Of a stretch of 15,340 nucleotides of DNA, positions 7,417-14,881 are shown piece by piece. The DNA is taken from assembly GCA_035490315.1 (NCBI GenBank), contig DATHET010000203.1, positions 1 through 15,340 on the forward strand, read 5' to 3'. The position numbers and the translations under genes are program-made. How positions within the stretch are numbered: position 1 is the stretch's first letter; each line of letters opens with the position of its first letter. Below the pieces are notes generated by a model. That model had not been told where the DNA came from and ran no database searches. It saw nothing but the letters and a program-made list of their open reading frames with translations. The stretch comes from JADJQU01 sp035490315 (GTDB taxonomy: Bacteria > Planctomycetota > UBA1135 > GCA-002686595).

Positions 7417-10400
7417 ATGCGACTCAAACGTCTCGAGCTCTTCGGCTTCAAGTCCTTCGCCGACCGCACGGCGCTGGAGTTTCCGCGCTCCCTGACCGGC
7501 ATCGTCGGTCCCAATGGCTGCGGCAAGTCCAACGTCGTCGACGGCGTGCGCTGGGTGCTCGGCGAGCAGCGGCCGACTTCGATGCGCGGCGGCGAGATGA
7601 GCGACGTGATCTTCAAGGGCTCGACCAGCCGTCCGGCGATGGGCGTGGCCGAAGTCTCGCTGGTGCTCGACAACTCGAACGCCGAGCTCGCCGGCCATGG
7701 AGCCGAGGTCTCGATCACGCGCCGCGTGTTCAAGTCCGGCGAAGGCGAATACCTGATCAACGGCGAGCGCGTGCGCCTCAAGGACGTGCGCGACATGCTG
7801 TTCGACACGGGCCTGGGCAGCCGCGGCTACGCGGTCCTCGAGCAGGGCCGGATCGACGCAGTGCTCTCGCAGAATCCGCTCGACCGTCGCTCGATCTTCG
7901 AGGAAGCCGCTGGGATCAGCCGTTTCCGCATGCGCAAGCGCGAGACCGAATCGCGGCTGAAGCGCGTCGAGGCCGACATGCTGCGGCTCGAGGACGTGCT
8001 GCGCGAGCTGGCGACGCGCGTGCGCTCGCTGAAGATCCAGGCCGGCAAGGCCGAGCGCTTCGTCAGCGCGCGCGACGACTGGCGCCGCGAGCGGGCGCGG
8101 CTCCTGCGCCAGCGCCTGCAGATCACCAGCGCCGCGCTCGAAGCGCTGCACTTGAAACTGGAGGAACTGGAAGCGCGCTCGGCCGAGCTGCGCGCCGCGC
8201 GCGAAACGGGCGAGGAGGAAGTCGGCGGCCGCGGCCGCGAGCAGTCGAGTCTGAGTGCGGAAATGGAGCGCCTGGGTGCGGAGATTTCGCGCCTTTCGGG
8301 CGAGAGCCGCGCGCTGAGCGAGCGCCGCTCGCAACTCGAGAGCCGCATCCTCGCCTGGCGCGAGTCGGCGGGGGAGGAATCGGCGCGCGGAGCGCAGCTC
8401 ACGCAGCAATCGAACGCGCGCCGGGAAGAGCTCTCGCGCGTCGCTTCGGGCCTGGAAGAGCTGAAATCGAAGGTTAAGCAAGGCGAGGCTCGCGCGCAGG
8501 AAGTCGCGGCGGCGCTGAACGGCGCGCGCAACGAGTACCGCGCGACGCGCGAGCGCTCGGAAGCGCACAACGAAGAGGTGCTGCGCGCCCTGCACGAAAA
8601 GACTGCCGCGGCCAACAGCGCGCGGCTTCTCGACGCTTCGCGCGGACCGCTGATGGCTCGCCGCGAGCGGGCCCTGGCGCGCTTCGCGGAGAACGATTCG
8701 CTGGTGCAATCCCTGCGCGAATCCGCGGCGACTTCGGCGGCGGGCGTGGAGGCGACGCGCCTTTCGCTCGCGGTGAGCGAGCAGGATCGCGATCGCCTGC
8801 GCGCGGAGTTCGCCGAGCTCGAGAGCTCGACGCGCGAGCTGGAAGCGGCGAAGAAATCGCTGGAGCTCGAGCGCGCCTCGCTCTCCTCGCGCATCGCCGT
8901 GCTGCGCGACTTCGAGCGCGAGCGCGAGGGCCTCGACGCGGGAGCCAAGGCCTTGCTCGCCGGAATCAAGGCCGGCACCGGCCCGATCTCCGCGCCGGAG
9001 CTGTCGGGACTTTTCGCCGACCACCTGCACACGTCGACGGATCTCGCGCGCGCCTTGGACGCGGCGCTCGGTGAGCGGGCGCTCGGGCTGGTCGCGCGCT
9101 CGCCGGAGACGGCCTTGCGCGCTGCGCAATGGCTCAAGGAGCGCCGTCAGGGGCAGGTGCGCGTGGTCGTCGCCGGAATGGTGCCGGAGTTCGCGCTGCG
9201 CGCGGCGCCGGAATTCAGCGAGGAAGAGCGCGGGCTGATCGTGGCCAGGCTGTGCGACGAGGTCGCGGCCGACGCCGATTTCGAGCTGCTCTCGCGCTAC
9301 CTGATCGGCGACGTGTTCATCGCCGCCGACGTCGCGGCCTGCTTGCGACTGGCGCAGTCGTATCCGCAGTGGCGCTTCGCGACGCGCGAAGGCGACCTGG
9401 TCGACGCCGCGGGCTTCGTCGGCGGTCACCGCGAGATCGTCCAGGGCGCGGTCGGTCGCCGCTCGAGCGCCGACAAGCTGGAGCGCACCGCCAAGGAACT
9501 TTCAGGCCGCATCACCGCGCTCGAAGCGAAGGAGCTCGAGGCGCGGACTCGCCGCGAGGAGCTGCTGCGCTCGCGCGAGGGCTCGGAGCAGATCTTCGAG
9601 GATCGCCGCCAGGCCCTGGCGCGCGCCGAGCGCGAGAGCCACACCGCCCGCGCGCGCCTGTCCGACCTCGAGAGCGCGCTCTCGATGGCGCGCCGCGAAT
9701 CCGACACGGTCGCGGGCGAAGTCGCGCGCCTGGACAGCGATCTCGCCGCCGCGCAGGCGCGTGTCATCGCCAGCGAAGCCGAATTCGCCGGGCTCAACCG
9801 CGAGCTCGGTCTGCTGGAGCAGGCTCGCCACGAGCAGGAAACGCGCCGCGATCAGCTGACCCGAGACGAGCACGAAGTCTCGCTGGTCTGCGCGCGCTTG
9901 CGCGCCGAGCTCGAGGGACAGGAGCGCCGCCGCTCGGACCTCGCGCGCAATCTCGATGAGACCCAGCTCGAGCTCGAGCGCTCGCTGCGCCTGGCGCGCG
10001 AGCACGCGCAGAGCGCCGATGCCGCGGTCGTGGACGTCGAAGCCCTGGTGGCGGAGTCCGACGCGCTGCTCGTCTCGCGCGGCGAGCTGGAGCAACGCCT
10101 CGCGGCCGTGCGCAGCAGCGAACGCGCCGCGCGCGAGTCGATCGAAGCCTTCCGGCGCAGACTCGACCTCGCCACGCGCGAGCTGGAGTCGGTGGTCGAT
10201 CAACAGGCGCAGCTGCGCCTCGAGGAACAGCGAAGCTCCCTCGAGCGCAGCGAAGCCCTCGCCCGCGCGCAGGAAGACCTCGGTCTCGACGAAGTCGCCC
10301 TCGTGCAGTCGTGGGACGCGAGCGCCGGCGCGGAATCCGTGCTCGAGCCGGCCGAGCTCGCGGCCCTCGAACGCCAGGTTGCGACGCTCAAGCAGGAGCT

Positions 10401-11214
10401 CGATCGCATCGGACCCGTGAACACCGAGGCCGTGGTCGAGCTGACCGAGGCCGACGGCCGTTTCACTTTCCTCGACGAGCAGCGCAAGGATCTCTCGCGC
10501 GCGCGAGCGACCCTCGCCGAGACCTTGTCGACGATCAACGAAGAAAGCGTGCGCCTGTTCCTCTCGACCTTCGAGGAGGTGCGCGAGAACTTCCAGCTCC
10601 TCTTCCGCCAGCTCTTCGGCGGCGGCAAGGCCGACCTCGAGCTGCAACAGGGCGTGGATCCCCTGGAAGCCGGCATCGAGATCAGCGCGCGCCCGCCGGG
10701 CCGCGAGATGCTGCCGATCGGCCTGCTCTCCGGCGGCCAGCGCACGATGACCGCGCTCGCCCTGCTCTTCGCCGTGTTCAAGGCGCGGCCGAGTCCCTTC
10801 TGCATCCTCGACGAAGTCGACGCCGCCCTCGACGACGCCAACATCGGGCGCTTCCTCGGCATGCTCGACTCCTTCCGCCAGAGCACCCAGTTCGTGGTCG
10901 TCACGCACAACAAGGGCTCGATGGCCGCCTGCGAAGGCCTGTACGGGATCACGATGGAGGTCAAAGGCGTGTCGCGCTACGTGGCGGTCGAGTTCGGCGA
11001 GGTCGAGCGCTTCGACCCCCACGCCACCGGCAACGCCAGCCTGGCCTCGCAGACCCGCGACGAGGTCCACTCGCGGGCCGCCAAGGCCGATTCTCCCCAC
11101 GCCAATGGCCATTCCGTCTCGAGATCCGACGCCCTGGGCGACGAAGAGCCGGATCGGGAGCGAACGGTCGAGCTCGTACCCGTGCCGCGCGATCCTGGAG
11201 CCCTGGTCAGCTGA
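7417..11214 (+). CDS. smc: Chromosome segregation ATPase SMC
   Basis: SMC dimers with ScpA/ScpB organise and separate chromosomes. The 1265-aa product, slightly longer than the common ~1150-1200, opens with the conserved MRLKRLELFGFKSFAD and Walker A GPNGCGKSN (31-39). Long Glu/Arg/Ala-rich coiled-coil arms enclose a hinge domain (about residues 515-670), rich in Gly and hydrophobic residues and including ALDAALGERALGLVA and LVDAAGFVGG. The C-terminal head carries the signature LLSGGQRTMTALALLFA (1103-1119), Walker B CILDEVDAALDD (1129-1140) and the His-switch region VVVTHNKGSM. A polar tail of about 55 residues follows and looks unconserved. ATG 7417 is preferred over an upstream in-frame start at 7363 because the conserved N-terminus begins there. 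No Shine-Dalgarno is visible. It lies 13 bases after the NrdD-like gene; scpA and scpB are not in the window. Confidence 0.97.
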   Translation: MRLKRLELFGFKSFADRTALEFPRSLTGIVGPNGCGKSNVVDGVRWVLGEQRPTSMRGGEMSDVIFKGSTSRPAMGVAEVSLVLDNSNAELAGHGAEVSITRRVFKSGEGEYLINGERVRLKDVRDMLFDTGLGSRGYAVLEQGRIDAVLSQNPLDRRSIFEEAAGISRFRMRKRETESRLKRVEADMLRLEDVLRELATRVRSLKIQAGKAERFVSARDDWRRERARLLRQRLQITSAALEALHLKLEELEARSAELRAARETGEEEVGGRGREQSSLSAEMERLGAEISRLSGESRALSERRSQLESRILAWRESAGEESARGAQLTQQSNARREELSRVASGLEELKSKVKQGEARAQEVAAALNGARNEYRATRERSEAHNEEVLRALHEKTAAANSARLLDASRGPLMARRERALARFAENDSLVQSLRESAATSAAGVEATRLSLAVSEQDRDRLRAEFAELESSTRELEAAKKSLELERASLSSRIAVLRDFEREREGLDAGAKALLAGIKAGTGPISAPELSGLFADHLHTSTDLARALDAALGERALGLVARSPETALRAAQWLKERRQGQVRVVVAGMVPEFALRAAPEFSEEERGLIVARLCDEVAADADFELLSRYLIGDVFIAADVAACLRLAQSYPQWRFATREGDLVDAAGFVGGHREIVQGAVGRRSSADKLERTAKELSGRITALEAKELEARTRREELLRSREGSEQIFEDRRQALARAERESHTARARLSDLESALSMARRESDTVAGEVARLDSDLAAAQARVIASEAEFAGLNRELGLLEQARHEQETRRDQLTRDEHEVSLVCARLRAELEGQERRRSDLARNLDETQLELERSLRLAREHAQSADAAVVDVEALVAESDALLVSRGELEQRLAAVRSSERAARESIEAFRRRLDLATRELESVVDQQAQLRLEEQRSSLERSEALARAQEDLGLDEVALVQSWDASAGAESVLEPAELAALERQVATLKQELDRIGPVNTEAVVELTEADGRFTFLDEQRKDLSRARATLAETLSTINEESVRLFLSTFEEVRENFQLLFRQLFGGGKADLELQQGVDPLEAGIEISARPPGREMLPIGLLSGGQRTMTALALLFAVFKARPSPFCILDEVDAALDDANIGRFLGMLDSFRQSTQFVVVTHNKGSMAACEGLYGITMEVKGVSRYVAVEFGEVERFDPHATGNASLASQTRDEVHSRAAKADSPHANGHSVSRSDALGDEEPDRERTVELVPVPRDPGALVS

Positions 11215-11224
11215 GCAAGCTTCG

Positions 11225-11387
11225 AGTGTCCTGTATCAGAAGTACGTCGACAAAATCGGCCCGCCTGCAGCCCCCTGGCGGCGTTGCCGCTCCTCCGAGT
11301 GTTGCAGAGAACACGCGTCGTCGCGGCGCCTTGCCAGGAAGCCGCAGGCAGACCGCTTTTGCCAACGTACTTCTGATACAGGACACT
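11225..11387. repeat. 163-bp hairpin element with perfect 23-bp inverted ends (MITE- or REP-like)
   Basis: It begins 10 bases after the smc stop. Arms 11225-11247 (AGTGTCCTGTATCAGAAG...) and 11365-11387 are exact reverse complements. The pairing continues inward to 11281/11331, giving 47 Watson-Crick pairs out of 57. A shorter inner stem follows (GCCGC 11286-11290 with GCGGC 11323-11327), and an apex of GTGTT 11299-11303 with AACAC 11310-11314 around the loop GCAGAG. There is no gene inside and no clear target-site duplication next to the ends. The structure suits a non-autonomous mobile element, a dispersed REP-type repeat or a structured RNA. No second copy lies in the window, so which of these it is cannot be decided here. 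Transcribed from smc it could also act as an mRNA 3' barrier. Confidence 0.8.
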
Positions 11388-11422
11388 AGCCGTGGTTCCC
11401 CCGCAGTAGGCTGGGGCCACAC

Positions 11423-11442
11423 ATCGCGCTCCCGAGCGCGAT
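11423..11442. promoter_or_regulatory. Perfect 9-bp dyad directly upstream of the M14-like gene
   Basis: ATCGCGCTC (11423-11431) and GAGCGCGAT (11434-11442) are exact reverse complements around a 2-base centre. The dyad ends 7 bases before the ATG at 11450, where a Shine-Dalgarno would lie; none is present. It could be a repressor operator or an mRNA hairpin that limits ribosome access. No convincing promoter was found between the hairpin element and this dyad. Confidence 0.45.
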
Positions 11443-11449
11443 CCGTCCG

Positions 11450-13537
11450 ATGACGCAGTTTCGAATCCGGAGCCTTCCCTGGACCGCGCTGTCGGCGCTC
11501 GCGTTGATCGCGGCGCCAGCTCTCGCGCAGGAACCGATCGTTCCCGATCCCGCCACGAGCCAGGATCCGGCGACTCCCGAGAAGCAGGATCCCAAACCGG
11601 CGCCCGTCGAGAATCCGCCGCCGCCGACGTCTGGCGAGCCGCCGGTCGCCACCGATCCGCCCAAGCCGCAGGATCCCGCTCCGGTCGATCCTGGCGCCAA
11701 GCCGCCTGCGCCGATCGATCCTGGCGCGAAGCCCAGCGAGACGCCCGCGGCCAATCCCGTGACTCCGACTCCGCCGCCGGAGACTGCGCCTGCGGGTGCG
11801 CCGGCTCAGCCCGCGCCTGCGCCCGCACAGCCCGCTGCTGCGACTTCGACTCCTGCCGCAGTGGTCGCTCCGCTCGGTGTGCCCGCGACGCCGGTGCAGA
11901 CTGCCGCGGTACTCCCGGCGCTTTCGAATCTGCGCGACCTGGTCTCGGTGCAAGCGGCACTCGACAAGATCGCGGGCGAGCACGCTTCGCTGGTCCGCAC
12001 CCTCGATCTCGGCACGACGACCGACGGACGGAAAGTTCCGGCGCTCTTGTTCGGCGCCGAGGGGCCGCTGGCCCTCGAGGTCCGACCCTGCGTGCTGCTG
12101 CTCGGCGCACTCGACGGCGAGAGTCCGACCGGCGGACTCGCGGTGCTGCAGGTTTCCGCCGAGCTGCTCAGCGAGCCCGCGAGCCTGCCGAGCGGCGTCA
12201 GCTTCGCCGCCGTGCCCTGGGCTTCGCCCGAAGCCCTCGAGCTCAGTCTCCAAGGTCGCTCGGCCGACGGCCGCAACACGCGACCGGTCGACGAGGATCG
12301 CGACGGTCGAATCGACGAGGACGGCCCCGACGATCTCGACGGCGACGGCGCGATCCTGCAGATGCTGGTCGAGGATCCCGACGGACCCTGGGTGCGCCCC
12401 GCGAACCAACGACTGCTCGCGCGCGCGCGCGCTGGCGACGCGCCGCGCTACTCGCTGACCCTCGAAGGCAAGGACGACGACGGCGACGGATCGTTCAACG
12501 AGGACGGGCCAGGCGGCGTGGTCCTCGACCTCAATTATCCGGTGGGGCGCACGGGACCCTGGCAGGACAATCTCGGCGGCCTGCTGCCGCTTTCGGAAGC
12601 CCTTTCGCGGACCTATGCGGACTTCGCGTTGGTGCGCAAGGCGGCGATCGTGCTGCTGTTCCAAGGCAACCACGGGCGGCTCGCGATTCCCGGCGGCTCC
12701 AAGGCGACCACGCTGGCGGGCTGGATGCCCGAGGCGGATCGCAGCGTGTTCGAGCGCGTCAACGCGTCCTTCCTCGGCGCGACTTCGCGGCGCAATCTGC
12801 CGTTGGCCTGCGTGCTCGAGTGCCGTGGCCGCGAGCGCCGCGGCGCGGCCGTCGACTGGTTCTATTCCGTGTCCGGCGCCCTGGCGCTCGAGATCGCGCC
12901 CTGGGGACCCGCGCTCGACCTGCCAGCGGACAGCGGGCCGGAGAACGCGCGCTTCGACAATCCGCGCGGCGAATCCGCGCGCAAGCCGCTCGACGGAGTT
13001 TCGGCCGAGGACCAGGCCTGGGCGCGCTGGCTCGACGACACGCGCGGCGGACTGGGATTCATCGACTGGCATCCGGTCGATCTCGGACTCGGCCGCCAGG
13101 CCCTGGTCGGCGGTTGGGAGCCCGGTGCGCGCACCAGCCCTCCGCCGGAGAGCCTGGCGCGAGCCCTGCAGGGTCTGGCTGAATTCGCGCGGCGCGCGAG
13201 CGCTGGATTGCCGCGCCTCGAGCTGCGCGTCGCCGAGGCGAGCCGCGAGGGCGAGGTGTGCCGCATCCGCGCGCGCGTCGCCAACGCCGGCGCTCTTCCG
13301 ACGGGGCTGTCGATCTCCGATCGGCGCGTCGGCGCGGTGGGGGCCTGGTGCGAGCTCGAATTGCCCGCGGGTGCGCGGCTGATCGCCGGCTCCGAGCGCT
13401 GCAAGCTCGCTCGTCTGGCGGGCGGCGGAATCTCGCGCGAGTGCGAATGGATCGTCGTGGCGCCCGCCGGCTCGACCTTCGCGCTGCGCGCCGGCGGCGA
13501 CTGGGCGATCCCGATCGGCCAGGAGGTCAAGCCGTGA
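11450..13537 (+). CDS. Exported M14-carboxypeptidase-like protein, probable pseudoenzyme
   Basis: The 695-aa product has a Sec signal peptide (residues 1-26, ending APALA before Q27). A Pro/Ala-rich linker to about residue 140 contains repeats such as PxDPGAKP. The following domain resembles zinc carboxypeptidases of family M14. The usual HxxE zinc motif is replaced by LDGE (L221-E224). The 'DLNRN(F/Y)P' substrate loop is shortened to DLNYPVG (360-366). The third zinc ligand region reads LLFQGNHGR (403-410), with Gln405 where the family His is expected. A Glu in LALEIAP (E481) is in the place of the catalytic Glu. Two acidic calcium-loop-like stretches, DEDRDGRIDEDG (281-292) and DDDGDGSFNEDG (342-353), are inserted. 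The C-terminal part (about 580-695) looks like a beta-sandwich. Its stop overlaps the next start (TGATG). Peptidase activity is unlikely; a surface binding role is inference. Confidence 0.7.
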   Translation: MTQFRIRSLPWTALSALALIAAPALAQEPIVPDPATSQDPATPEKQDPKPAPVENPPPPTSGEPPVATDPPKPQDPAPVDPGAKPPAPIDPGAKPSETPAANPVTPTPPPETAPAGAPAQPAPAPAQPAAATSTPAAVVAPLGVPATPVQTAAVLPALSNLRDLVSVQAALDKIAGEHASLVRTLDLGTTTDGRKVPALLFGAEGPLALEVRPCVLLLGALDGESPTGGLAVLQVSAELLSEPASLPSGVSFAAVPWASPEALELSLQGRSADGRNTRPVDEDRDGRIDEDGPDDLDGDGAILQMLVEDPDGPWVRPANQRLLARARAGDAPRYSLTLEGKDDDGDGSFNEDGPGGVVLDLNYPVGRTGPWQDNLGGLLPLSEALSRTYADFALVRKAAIVLLFQGNHGRLAIPGGSKATTLAGWMPEADRSVFERVNASFLGATSRRNLPLACVLECRGRERRGAAVDWFYSVSGALALEIAPWGPALDLPADSGPENARFDNPRGESARKPLDGVSAEDQAWARWLDDTRGGLGFIDWHPVDLGLGRQALVGGWEPGARTSPPPESLARALQGLAEFARRASAGLPRLELRVAEASREGEVCRIRARVANAGALPTGLSISDRRVGAVGAWCELELPAGARLIAGSERCKLARLAGGGISRECEWIVVAPAGSTFALRAGGDWAIPIGQEVKP
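13521..13526 (+). promoter_or_regulatory. Strong ribosome binding site AGGAGG inside the end of the upstream gene
   Basis: A perfect AGGAGG lies 10 bases before the ATG at 13537, within the last codons of the preceding M14-like gene. It is the best Shine-Dalgarno in the window. It fixes the start of the second M14-like gene and suggests coupled but efficient translation. Confidence 0.7.
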
Positions 13538-14874
13538 TGCCCGCGCTGCTCGCGATCGCCTGTTGCCTGCTGCTGCAGGAGCCCGCACCAGACAAGCGGC
13601 GCTTGACCTCGGCGCCCGACCGGCGCGTCGAGCTCGATTTCCAGCACTATTACAAGACGCGCGAGCTGCACAACGCCTTGTCGAGCCTCGCCGCGGCCTA
13701 TCCGGAATTCGTGCAGCTCACCTCGCTGGGCAAGAGCCGCAGCAACGAGGACCTGTGGCTCTTGACGCTCAGCGAGAACGGCGGCGCCGATCCGCGCTCG
13801 AAGCCGGCGATCTTCGTCAGCGCGTCGCAGGGTCTCGGCGATCTGCAAGGCAGCGAGCTCGCGCTTTCGTCCGTGGTCGAGTTCCTGCAGAACAACAAGC
13901 GCGAGGAGCGCGTCGGCCGCGCGCTGCACGAGACCACCGCCTACTTCGTGCTCTGCGCGAATCCCGACCTGCGCACCAGCGTGCTGACCGAAGTCGAGGC
14001 GGGCACGGCGGCGAGCACCTCGGCCCAGGCGCGCATCGATCTCGACCGCAACTACCCGGTCGGATGGAATCCCTTCCAGGTCGGCGACGATCCGCTGCCG
14101 CGCAACCCGGGTCCTTATCCCTTGTCCGAGCCCGAGTCGCGCTGGATCAGCACCTTCCTGGTCGAGCACGAGAACATCGCGGCCGTGGTCGGTTTCGCGC
14201 CGAGCAACTGGGCCAGCACGGAGTCGGGCCTGGAGCCCGCCCTGGTGCGCGAGCCCGCGAGTCTGCAGCACCTCCTCGATTCCCAGGCAGCGAACGCGAG
14301 CGCGGCGCTCGAGTTCTCCGGCCGCGCCGGCGATCCGCGCGGGACGATCGACGATTTCGCGTACGGCCAGCTCGGCGCCCTGCCGCTGCGTCTTCTGTGC
14401 GGCGAGATCGATGGCGCGAATGGACTGGCCTTGCCGCGCACCGACGAGATCGCGCCGCTGGCGCGCAAGGTCGCTGCTTCACTCCTTTCCTTGAGCGAGG
14501 CCCTGCCGCGCCTGGCGATCTCCGGCACCTCCGTGCAACGGCTGAAGAACGACCTGTGGCAGATCGAAGTGACCATCGCCAACTCGGGCAGCCTGCGCAC
14601 CCAGTCCGCACTGGGATCCGCGCGACGCTCGGTCGGATTGCCCCGGCTATCGGTGCACGGAGGCAAGCTCGCCGTCGCCTGCGTGCGCATGGGCAAGGAC
14701 CAGGTCTACGTCCCGATGCCGATCGACGAGGGCCGTTTCGCCTTGACGGAACTGGATGGCGGCGCTCAGCTGCGCGTGCGCGTGCTCGTCGAAGCGAGCG
14801 CGGAGACGTCGCTGGACTTGACCGTCTCTTCGCCGCGCGCCGGAACCGCGACCACGTCGCTGGTCCTGCGCTGA
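13537..14874 (+). CDS. Second M14-carboxypeptidase-like protein, probable pseudoenzyme
   Basis: This 445-aa product begins MPALLAIACCLLLQEP, a very short hydrophobic leader without a basic n-region, so export is likely but not certain. Next come FQHYYKTRELHNALSSLAAAYP and LGKSRSNEDLWLLTLS, typical of the M14 entry region ('Y.s.eel...l..la..yP', 'iG.S.eGr.l..l.is'). The zinc motif HGxE is replaced by QGLGD (98-102) before QGSELALS. The substrate loop DLDRNYPVG (168-176) is intact, keeping Arg171. The expected third-ligand His site reads GFAPSNW (219-225) with no His. A Glu is present in LLCGEIDG (E290). Residues from about 325 form a beta-rich C-terminal domain. The start is fixed by AGGAGG at 13521-13526 and the one-base overlap with the preceding gene. 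It ends 7 bases from the convergent M28 gene. It is probably inactive and may pair with its neighbour. Confidence 0.7.
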   Translation: MPALLAIACCLLLQEPAPDKRRLTSAPDRRVELDFQHYYKTRELHNALSSLAAAYPEFVQLTSLGKSRSNEDLWLLTLSENGGADPRSKPAIFVSASQGLGDLQGSELALSSVVEFLQNNKREERVGRALHETTAYFVLCANPDLRTSVLTEVEAGTAASTSAQARIDLDRNYPVGWNPFQVGDDPLPRNPGPYPLSEPESRWISTFLVEHENIAAVVGFAPSNWASTESGLEPALVREPASLQHLLDSQAANASAALEFSGRAGDPRGTIDDFAYGQLGALPLRLLCGEIDGANGLALPRTDEIAPLARKVAASLLSLSEALPRLAISGTSVQRLKNDLWQIEVTIANSGSLRTQSALGSARRSVGLPRLSVHGGKLAVACVRMGKDQVYVPMPIDEGRFALTELDGGAQLRVRVLVEASAETSLDLTVSSPRAGTATTSLVLR

Positions 14875-14881
14875 CCGACTT

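Noticed and set aside
5190..9429. Long minus-strand open frames opposite the NrdD-like gene and smc
   Set aside because: Same antisense effect of high third-position GC; no recognisable motifs, while the + strand frames have clear domains.
11215..11395. Hairpin element considered as an intrinsic terminator
   Set aside because: There is no T-run after either arm and the stem is far longer than normal terminators; a barrier function remains possible but is not claimed as a terminator.
11210..11400. Target-site duplication flanking the hairpin element
   Set aside because: The bases left of 11225 and right of 11387 share no direct repeat longer than chance, and no TA duplication is present.
11207..13588. 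Minus-strand open frame running through the hairpin element and the first M14-like gene
   Set aside because: The part over the element is only a translation of the inverted repeat, and the rest is antisense to a gene with a clear signal peptide and domains.
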